Positions 6,969-12,111 of a DNA stretch of 12,111 nt are shown piece by piece. Positions within the stretch are counted from its first letter, which is position 1. The number at the start of each line of letters is the position of its first letter. Under the pieces are notes generated by a model. It searched no databases and had not been told where the DNA came from. It was given only the letters and a program-made list of their open reading frames with translations. The stretch is from NCBI GenBank assembly GCA_027297845.1, contig JAPUHG010000103.1, forward strand, positions 1-12,111, given 5' to 3'. This DNA comes from Gammaproteobacteria bacterium (GTDB taxonomy: Bacteria; Pseudomonadota; Gammaproteobacteria; Steroidobacterales; MnTg04). The position numbers and the translations under genes are program-made.

Positions 6969-8744
6969 ATGCGCTTATTTGGCTTCGCCTTGCTCTCGAC
7001 TATTGCCCTCGCCTGTACACCCACGCCGGCCACGGATCCCGCTGTTTCCGCCGAATCCCAACTCCAGGCTGTCATCGATGAACACTGGGATTATTCGCTA
7101 CGTGAAAGCCCATTGATGGCGACCCAGGCCGGTGTCGCAGATTATAACCACCGGCTCCCCGGCGCGACCGAAGCAGATGGCCAGCGTCGTCTGGCAATGG
7201 AGCAGGAATTTCTGCTCCGTCTCCAGGAACTCGATCCGGAAGCGCTCAGCGAAAACGGCCGTATCAACAAAGAACTCCTCGAATGGGTACTGGAAGATTC
7301 GATCAGTAGTTACCAACTGAATCTCTCGCGCATCCCGTTCAATACTTTTTGGGGTTTTTACATGGCTGTGCTGAGCATGACCAATGGCCTGCCAACAGCA
7401 ACCGTGGATGACTACCAAGACTACATCGCCCGGTTAAACGATATCCCGCGCTATTTTTCGGAAAACATCGACAACATGCGCGCGGGCATTAGCACCGGCT
7501 TCACCTTACCGAGGATCGTAATTGACGGCATATTGCCGACCATCGAAGCGCAGGTATACGCCGAACCCGAAGAAAGCAGCTTCTTCGAGCCCTTCGGAAA
7601 ATTCGGCGATGGCATTCCGGAAGCTGACCAGGCGCGCCTGCTACTGGCCGGTCGCGAGGCAATCAGGGACAGCGCGATCGCAGCATTCGCCAATCTCGTC
7701 ACTTTTTTCAAAGATGAATACCTCGCTGCGGCGACCGAGACCTTAGGCGCCGAGCAACTCCCCAATGGCGAAGCCTATTACGCACACCAGATCAATGCAT
7801 ACGTGACCATCACCGACAAGACCTCGACCGAAATTCACAACATCGGGCTTGCCGAGGTCGCGCGCATCCGTGGGGAGATGGATGCGCTGATCGCCGAACT
7901 CGAATTCGATGGCGACTTCGCGGCGTTTACCGAATTCCTGCGTACCGATCCACAGTTTTACGCCGTCAGCGCCGAAGAGTTGTTGAAAGAAGCGGCCTAT
8001 ACCGCCAAACGCATCGACTACCTGATGCCCGGCTTTTTTGGCAAGCTGCCGCGACTGTCCTATGGGGTCGTGCCCGTTCCGGATGAGGTCGCTCCCAATT
8101 ACACCACCGCGGCCTATGTCGGCGCGCCGATCGGCGGGACCATCGGCGGCGCCTTCTGGGTCAATACCTATGCGCTCGATCAACGGCCGTTATATGAGCT
8201 GACCGCATTGACCCTGCATGAAGCAGTCCCCGGACATCATCACCAGGGAGCAATCTCGCAGGAACTGGAAAACATGCCCGATTTTCGCCGCAACCTTTAC
8301 ATCAGCGCCTATGGCGAAGGCTGGGGTCTGTATTCCGAGAAGCTCGGTATCGAGATGGGCGTTTATCGTAACGCCTATGAGAATTTCGGCCGTTTGAGTT
8401 ATGAAATGTGGCGCGCGTGCCGCCTGGTCATCGATACCGGCATCCATTCGCAAGGTTGGGGCCGCGAGCAGGCGCTCGATTACCTGGCCGACAATACCTC
8501 GCTGTCACGCGGCAACATCAGGGCCGAAATAGACCGCTATATCTCCTGGCCCGGTCAGGCCTTGTCCTACAAGCTCGGCGAACTCAGGATCTGGGAACTG
8601 CGCCACCGCGCCGAAGAAGCGCTGGGCGATGATTTCGACTTACGAGAATTTCACGACGTGTTACTCGGCAACGGCGCCTTACCGCTAAGCATGCTGGAGA
8701 ATGTCATCGACCGTTATATTGCGAAGAAAGGGACTGAATCATGA
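6969..8744 (+). CDS. DUF885 family lipoprotein, putative metallopeptidase-like
   Basis: A 591-residue protein starting with a short signal peptide and lipobox IALAC, with Cys16 lipidated; Thr at +2 suggests the outer membrane. The body is the largely helical DUF885 fold at full family length. The hallmark motif HEAVPGHHHQ is present, with His417, Glu418 and His423 as the likely metal site and acid, and GEGWGLYSE follows with Glu450 as a candidate further ligand. These features suggest a zinc-dependent peptidase or carboxypeptidase-like hydrolase acting on peptides at the cell surface or in the periplasm; the true substrate is unknown. The start is fixed by AAGGAA six bases upstream and by the lipobox. 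Its stop overlaps the start of the M19 dipeptidase by ATGA, which points to translational coupling and a joint role in peptide breakdown. It is a paralogue of the truncated gene at 1-859. Confidence 0.93.
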   Translation: MRLFGFALLSTIALACTPTPATDPAVSAESQLQAVIDEHWDYSLRESPLMATQAGVADYNHRLPGATEADGQRRLAMEQEFLLRLQELDPEALSENGRINKELLEWVLEDSISSYQLNLSRIPFNTFWGFYMAVLSMTNGLPTATVDDYQDYIARLNDIPRYFSENIDNMRAGISTGFTLPRIVIDGILPTIEAQVYAEPEESSFFEPFGKFGDGIPEADQARLLLAGREAIRDSAIAAFANLVTFFKDEYLAAATETLGAEQLPNGEAYYAHQINAYVTITDKTSTEIHNIGLAEVARIRGEMDALIAELEFDGDFAAFTEFLRTDPQFYAVSAEELLKEAAYTAKRIDYLMPGFFGKLPRLSYGVVPVPDEVAPNYTTAAYVGAPIGGTIGGAFWVNTYALDQRPLYELTALTLHEAVPGHHHQGAISQELENMPDFRRNLYISAYGEGWGLYSEKLGIEMGVYRNAYENFGRLSYEMWRACRLVIDTGIHSQGWGREQALDYLADNTSLSRGNIRAEIDRYISWPGQALSYKLGELRIWELRHRAEEALGDDFDLREFHDVLLGNGALPLSMLENVIDRYIAKKGTES

Positions 8745-9949
8745 AGCGGACCATAACGAGCAAGATCTTCCACCCGGCCTGGTTACTGGTGCTGGCGCTA
8801 AACACCGCCTGCGCCGATAGCGATGCGAAAAGAATTCATGAGGAAGCACTGGTGATCGATACCCATTCCGACTTCCTCTATCGAGCTGATCTGGATGGCA
8901 GCGCATTGACCGACGAACCACCGCTGGCGCAGACCACGATGGGCAAGCTCGAACAAGGCGGTGTCGATGCCCAGTTTTTCTCAGTCTGGATTCCGCCGGA
9001 ATTCAGGGATTACGGATACGCGCGCAAAACCCTCGAACTGATCGATGATTTTTATCGCCAGATCGGCCAAACGCCTGAGCGTATCGAAATGGCGACTACC
9101 GTTGCCGATATCAAACGCATTGCCGCTTCCGGCAAGGTCGCTGCGTTGATGGGTATTGAAGGCGGGCATTCCATCGAGAACCGGCTGGAACTGTTGCGCA
9201 ACTATTACCGCCTCGGCGTGAGATACATGACTCTGACCTGGTCGAACAACACCGACTGGGCCGACTCCTCAGGCGATGTCGTCAGGTCGGGTGGACTAAC
9301 CGACTTCGGCGTATCCGTGGTCGAGGAAATGAACCGCATCGGCATGATGATCGATATCAGTCATGTCGCCGACACGACTTTTTACGACGTTATGCGTGCC
9401 ACCAGCGCGCCGGTGATTGCATCGCATTCCTCCGTACGTGCATTTAGCGATCATAAGCGCAACATGAGTGACCAGATGATCGTGGCATTGGCAGAAAACG
9501 GTGGTGTCATCCAGATTAATTTTTTCCCGATGTTTATCGATCAGGAATTTTACGATGCCGCCATCGTCGCGCAGTATGAGGCTAAACCCGAGTTCGCGAC
9601 GCTCGCCACCGAATATCTCGATGACCCGATCGGCCTGCTCGAACAGCAGTGGACATTATCTCAAAAAATCATGAGCACGCTCGAATCCCCGCCTCTGTCT
9701 GTGCTGGTCGATCATATCGATCATGTCGTCAAGCTGGTCGGACCCGATCACGTCGGGCTGGGATCCGATTTCGATGGCGTGTCGGCGCTGCCCATCGGCA
9801 TGGAGCACCAAGGCAAGCTGCCCGCGTTAACCGAGGCGCTGGTCGAGAAAGGATACAGCGAGGAAGACATCAAGAAAATCCTCGGCGGCAACCTGTTGCG
9901 GGTGATGGCAGAGGTGGAGAGAGTTTCGGCGGAGATGTCCGCAAACTAA
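8741..9949 (+). CDS. Membrane dipeptidase (renal dipeptidase family, M19)
   Basis: This 402-residue protein matches the M19 family, zinc enzymes that cleave dipeptides, often with broad side-chain or D-residue tolerance. The binuclear zinc ligands are visible: His42 and Asp44 in DTHSD, bridging Glu140 in GIEGGHS, His208 in DISHV and His229 in ASHSS, plus the C-terminal GSDFDG with Asp343. Residues 12-24 are hydrophobic and end LNTAC; Cys24 may be lipidated, but Asn at -3 makes this an atypical lipobox, so a soluble periplasmic or anchored form is also possible. The start codon overlaps the upstream DUF885 stop (ATGA), so the two are very likely one operon. Together they could convert periplasmic peptides to free amino acids. 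Catalytic residues are complete, so activity is expected; physiological substrates cannot be read from sequence. Confidence 0.95.
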   Translation: MKRTITSKIFHPAWLLVLALNTACADSDAKRIHEEALVIDTHSDFLYRADLDGSALTDEPPLAQTTMGKLEQGGVDAQFFSVWIPPEFRDYGYARKTLELIDDFYRQIGQTPERIEMATTVADIKRIAASGKVAALMGIEGGHSIENRLELLRNYYRLGVRYMTLTWSNNTDWADSSGDVVRSGGLTDFGVSVVEEMNRIGMMIDISHVADTTFYDVMRATSAPVIASHSSVRAFSDHKRNMSDQMIVALAENGGVIQINFFPMFIDQEFYDAAIVAQYEAKPEFATLATEYLDDPIGLLEQQWTLSQKIMSTLESPPLSVLVDHIDHVVKLVGPDHVGLGSDFDGVSALPIGMEHQGKLPALTEALVEKGYSEEDIKKILGGNLLRVMAEVERVSAEMSAN

Positions 9950-10033
9950 AGCAGACTCAAAGCATATCGATCATATCCCTATATGGACTGCCTTTTTTAC
10001 AAGCGAGTCATGTGTCGGGACAGTGGCTCACTG

Positions 10034-10062
10034 AATAAGTCAATAAGCTGACACCGGCACCT
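10034..10062 (-). repeat. Repeat copy A (TGTTAGCTTATTG family)
   Basis: On the minus strand this reads AGGTGCCGGTGTCAGCTTAT followed by TGACTTATT, one base different in the core from the other copies (TGTCAGC instead of TGTTAGC). It lies 84 bases after the M19 stop codon and 149 bases before the next gene, in the opposite orientation to copies B and C on the other side of that gene. Confidence 0.85.
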
Positions 10063-10102
10063 GGTTCTTGCGGCGCTTGAGTCCCAAACCGGTTTAACTG
10101 TC

Positions 10103-10194
10103 AGGCAGTCGGGCCAAACTTCTACTATACTGAATAGAGGACACCCGTTGGTCTGGCTATTAGCGATTTCTGAGGCTGCCAGGCCAATCTTCTA
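10103..10194 (+). repeat. 22-bp imperfect direct repeat upstream of a small gene
   Basis: The segments at 10103-10124 and 10173-10194 match at 18 of 22 positions and are offset by 70 bases; both end in GGCCAA[A/T]CTTCTA. They lie directly upstream of the gene at 10212. The first copy abuts TATACT (10126-10131), a reasonable -10 box with no good -35. The pair could be two binding sites for one regulator, or a trace of a local duplication. Confidence 0.45.
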
Positions 10195-10211
10195 TTTCGG
10201 GCAAAACGACA

Positions 10212-10673
10212 ATGAACTTAGGAAAAACAAGCCTATTTGTTATTGCGGCTTTCAGCATTGTCATGGTATCCAACAGTTTTGCGCAGGGCTACAGCCGCCG
10301 CCACGACCCTTCGCATGACGCGGCGAGGATGCATGATCAGGCTCGCGCATTGGAACGCTTGCAGGCCACCAGGAACGCCAGGGCAAAAAAAGACTATGTA
10401 GCATCTTTAGAGTCTCAACTGATAGTTATTACACATACGCCAGATTCGATAGCGCCGATCGTTATTACGCAGATCGACGACACCATGATTATCTTGTCTG
10501 CTTTATCGTCGGAAGCATTTAATGTTGCGCCGGGCATTCATGAAATCGTCGTTGCACCAAGGTCGGATCCAACCAATGGGCAAATGGTGACTATTGATGT
10601 GAAGCCTGGTGTCAAATACTACATAGGATGGCATGAATCTGAACCGGCTATTTGGAGAGAGGAAGCGAACTGA
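10212..10673 (+). CDS. Small exported protein of unknown function
   Basis: A 153-residue protein with a clear Sec signal peptide (residues 1-24, VIAAFSIVMVSNSFA, cleaved before QGYS). The mature part starts with a His/Arg-rich segment (about 27-60: YSRRHDPSHDAARMHDQARA) that is probably helical. It is followed by a beta-rich domain (about 67-150) with FNVAPGIHEIVVAP and a later VKPGVKYYIGW, a pattern resembling PEGA- or DUF2846-type envelope domains. That resemblance is by eye and not secure. No catalytic motif was seen. The ribosome binding site is poor, the nearest purine-rich stretch being CGGGC about ten bases upstream, so the start rests on the signal peptide. The gene lies between oppositely oriented copies of the repeat family (A on one side, B and C on the other), which raises the possibility that it arrived with them. 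Confidence 0.75.
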   Translation: MNLGKTSLFVIAAFSIVMVSNSFAQGYSRRHDPSHDAARMHDQARALERLQATRNARAKKDYVASLESQLIVITHTPDSIAPIVITQIDDTMIILSALSSEAFNVAPGIHEIVVAPRSDPTNGQMVTIDVKPGVKYYIGWHESEPAIWREEAN

Positions 10674-10697
10674 ATATTTCTGACGGCGCGGGTATCA

Positions 10698-10779
10698 ATA
10701 GAGTCAGGTACCGATGTTAGCTTATTGACTTATTTGGGATAGAGTCAGGTGCCGATGTTAGCTTATTGACTTATTTGGC
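10698..10779 (+). repeat. 41-bp tandem duplication carrying repeat copies B and C
   Basis: Two adjoining 41-base units (10698-10738 and 10739-10779) start ATAGAGTCAGGT and each contain CCGATGTTAGCTTATTGACT; they are almost identical, differing at one base near the front (TACC versus TGCC) and at the last base. The family cores are copy B (10706-10735) and copy C (10747-10776). The block lies between the convergent ends of the small exported gene and the redoxin gene. Confidence 0.9.
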
Positions 10780-10790
10780 GCCGGCACCTG
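10746..10790. terminator. Hairpin around repeat copy C between convergent genes
   Basis: CAGGTGCCG (10746-10754) and CGGCACCTG (10782-10790) are perfect 9-bp complements enclosing the TTAGCTTATTGACTTATTT core as a 27-base loop. The right arm ends two bases before the stop codon of the leftward redoxin gene, and the rightward small gene ends about 70 bases to the left. A convergent-gene position suits a transcript-ending structure, but there is no T-run, so it is closer to a REP-type stabilising hairpin than a classical terminator. Confidence 0.45.
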
Positions 10791-10792
10791 TA

Positions 10793-11377
10793 TCACATTC
10801 TTTTCAATGCGTTCACCAGCACTTTTGGATCCGGCCGATCGACAATAAACCGCGAGAGTTTTGAATAGCGGATAGTGCCTGCCGCGTCAATCACCAAGGC
10901 CATTGGCCAGAGTGTATCCGCGCCGTACTCTTGTTGATGATCGCCCGGCACGCTGGCGGGCATAAGCAAACCCAATTGTCTCGCCGCAATGAGCTGATCG
11001 TCCAGCCAGAAGTCGAATTCGACTTTAAAAAACTCGGCAACACGGCGAGTCGTCTCGAGGGGTTTTGGCGTGACGAATATGAGCCGGGCGCCGAGATTGA
11101 TGATTGCTTTGTAATACTTGGTCAGGTCTTCGACCTGGCTGGTACAAAACGGGCACCAGTTACCGCGCACGAACAGCATGACTGCAGGAGCTCCAATCAA
11201 CTGACTGGACCGGACAGGCTGGCCTTGTTCGTCTACAGCAGCGAAATCCGGCAATGACCTTCCCGGTCGAAGTAGTTTAGGGGTTCTCGGCCCGCCCTTC
11301 TTCTTGAGAAAATACCATGCGCTGGCGACAAGCAGGATGACTGCTGCACCAATAATCCAGGCGAGATTGTCCATCAT
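10793..11377 (-). CDS. Membrane-anchored redoxin (AhpC/TSA, thioredoxin fold)
   Basis: A 194-residue protein with one N-terminal transmembrane helix (residues about 5-24, LAWIIGAAVILLVASAWYFL) followed by KKKGGPR, then a thioredoxin-fold domain. The redox centre is Cys75-Pro-Phe-Cys78 in VRGNWCPFCTSQVEDL, as in peroxiredoxin-like AhpC-TSA proteins; LPDFAAVDEQGQPV before it and WPMALVIDAAGTIRY after it are the usual flanking strands, and MPAS at about 139-142 may be the cis-Pro-type loop. It may reduce peroxides or disulfides. The Lys cluster after the helix, by the positive-inside rule, would place the domain in the cytoplasm, unlike most tethered thioredoxins. The ribosome binding site GGGGGA precedes tandem ATGs (11377 and 11374). 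The gene is bracketed by repeats on both sides. Confidence 0.88.
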   Translation of the reverse strand: MMDNLAWIIGAAVILLVASAWYFLKKKGGPRTPKLLRPGRSLPDFAAVDEQGQPVRSSQLIGAPAVMLFVRGNWCPFCTSQVEDLTKYYKAIINLGARLIFVTPKPLETTRRVAEFFKVEFDFWLDDQLIAARQLGLLMPASVPGDHQQEYGADTLWPMALVIDAAGTIRYSKLSRFIVDRPDPKVLVNALKRM

Positions 11378-11395
11378 ATCTATCCCCCAGGAAGG

Positions 11396-11496
11396 TGGGT
11401 GCCGGTGTTAGCTTATTGCCTTATTTAGACGCATAGACGTAAATGCCGGTGTTCGCTGTCTCTCCAAATAAGGCAATAAGCTAACACCGGCACCCA
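11396..11496. repeat. Long perfect inverted repeat (copies D and E)
   Basis: Copy D (11397-11426, plus orientation) and copy E (11466-11495, minus orientation) are exact complements over 30 bases, 31 when the flanking T11396/A11496 pair is counted. Each reads GGGTGCCGGTGTTAGCTTAT then TGCCTTATTT on its own strand. The 39-base loop carries a further partial copy, TGCCGGTGTTCGC (11444-11456), matching the family core at 12 of 13 bases. The element starts 19 bases upstream of the redoxin start codon and ends 5 bases past the SYLF stop codon, so it fills nearly the whole gap between these leftward genes. It may end the SYLF transcript, insulate the redoxin gene, or be a non-autonomous mobile element. 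Confidence 0.92.
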
Positions 11497-11500
11497 TGCA

Positions 11501-12070
11501 TTATTTCACGGGTTTATAGCTGAATTTTGGTCCGCCAACGCTAGCTTCGTACATCAAACCACCCTTGGCTATGGTTAATATGGCCATTCCCTTGCGATAG
11601 TCACCAGTTGCCGTCGCATCTTTTTTGCCAGCGCTGGCGCCCGCGGTGGTACCGGTTGTGGTGGTCGCGGCGGATGCGCCGGCCGTTATCGCAACGGCCG
11701 AGGCTTGCGCGCCAAATTCAAAATTGCCGCTGGTGAAATTTTTGAAAGCACTTTCATCTTCAAAAAAGATCATCTGGCTGAACTTTTGTCCACCCAGCTG
11801 AAAGCCGATGGTAATTTGGGTCATCTTGGTGTCGCCAACATGAACGCCCTTGGCATAGACCTGGCCCTTGCCGTGAGCAGCACCTATACCAATACCGCCT
11901 TTGCCGATGCTCGGAAATACGGCATAACCATAGCTATTATCGAAGAAATCGCCACTCATGGCGTTTCGAAATAGCTCGACCGTGTCAGCGTACTTGTCCG
12001 CCCAGACCGGGCTGGCGATGAGAGCGCCGAGCAAAAATACTATTCCATACAAACTGGTCCTGATACGCAT
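11501..12070 (-). CDS. Exported SYLF-domain (Ysc84-like) protein
   Basis: A 189-residue protein with a Sec signal peptide (residues 1-24, ending IASPVWA before DKYADT). The remainder fits the SYLF/Ysc84 domain: YGYAVFPSIGKGGIGIGAAHGKG (about 47-69), a strand pair around TQITIGFQLGGQKFSQMIFFE, and a C-terminal GMAILTIAKGGLMYEASVGG block. In eukaryotes this domain binds membrane lipids and actin; in bacteria it is a widespread envelope protein of unresolved role. Residues 128-156 form an Ala/Thr/Gly-rich stretch (TTTTGTTAGASAGKK) that is probably a flexible loop within the domain. GGGGAAAGG directly upstream of the ATG supports the start. It is followed five bases after its stop by the long inverted repeat. 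Confidence 0.92.
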   Translation of the reverse strand: MRIRTSLYGIVFLLGALIASPVWADKYADTVELFRNAMSGDFFDNSYGYAVFPSIGKGGIGIGAAHGKGQVYAKGVHVGDTKMTQITIGFQLGGQKFSQMIFFEDESAFKNFTSGNFEFGAQASAVAITAGASAATTTTGTTAGASAGKKDATATGDYRKGMAILTIAKGGLMYEASVGGPKFSYKPVK

Positions 12071-12111
12071 TGCCTTTCCCCTTGTGTCAATACCGCGTCA
12101 TCTAGCGGCTT

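Noticed and set aside
9972..9985. Terminator after the M19 dipeptidase gene
   Set aside because: CATAT-CCCT-ATATG is only a 5-bp AT-rich stem and the T-run (9993-9998) starts seven bases later, too weak and too far to call a terminator.
10034..11495. CRISPR array
   Set aside because: The repeats occur in both orientations, have very uneven spacing, contain genes between them, and no cas gene is present.
10034..11495. Integron attC sites flanking gene cassettes
   Set aside because: The palindrome and the single genes between repeats suggested it, but the GTTRRRY/RYYYAAC core boxes do not fit, gene orientations are mixed, and there is no integrase.

Overview
The window reads as chromosomal DNA of a free-living Gram-negative bacterium, most likely an uncultured marine or sediment-type gammaproteobacterium. 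The grounds are a moderately GC-rich composition, lipobox-type lipoproteins, a bacterial-type exported tricorn homologue, REP-like hairpins of a type common in gammaproteobacteria, and a SYLF-domain protein with a Sec signal. No rRNA, tRNA, CRISPR array, integrase or intact transposase was seen. The taxonomic placement is inference.

Layout. 1-859 (-): the N-terminal half of a membrane-anchored DUF885 protein that runs off the left edge. 1111-2004 (+): a DUF4382 lipoprotein. 2020-2052: a strong hairpin-plus-T terminator between convergent genes. 2075-5320 (-): a 1081-residue exported tricorn-type S41 peptidase with propeller, PDZ and catalytic parts. 5321-5893: a gene-poor stretch with a hairpin, a probable decayed reading frame and a REP-like element. 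5894-6865 (-): a short-chain dehydrogenase/reductase with an apparent Sec signal peptide. 6866-6968: a compact divergent promoter region containing two dyads. 6969-8744 and 8741-9949 (+): a translationally coupled pair, a DUF885 lipoprotein and an M19 membrane dipeptidase. 10212-10673 (+): a small exported protein of unknown function. 10793-11377 (-): a membrane-anchored thioredoxin-fold/AhpC-TSA protein. 11501-12070 (-): an exported SYLF (Ysc84-like) protein.

How the genes fit together. Four products are exported hydrolases or hydrolase-like proteins: tricorn, two DUF885 proteins and the M19 dipeptidase. They suggest a cell-envelope peptide-degradation set in which an oligopeptidase feeds smaller peptides to a dipeptidase. 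Only the DUF885-M19 pair is clearly co-transcribed; the rest of the link is inferred from neighbourhood.

The most unusual non-coding signal is a family of about 30-bp repeats with core TGTTAGCTTATTG. Five copies are crowded into 10034-11495, always between genes: one inverted single copy, one 41-bp tandem duplication, and one inverted pair with perfect 31-bp arms. They surround two small genes and look like REP/MITE-type elements or terminators. No mobilising enzyme is visible in the window.
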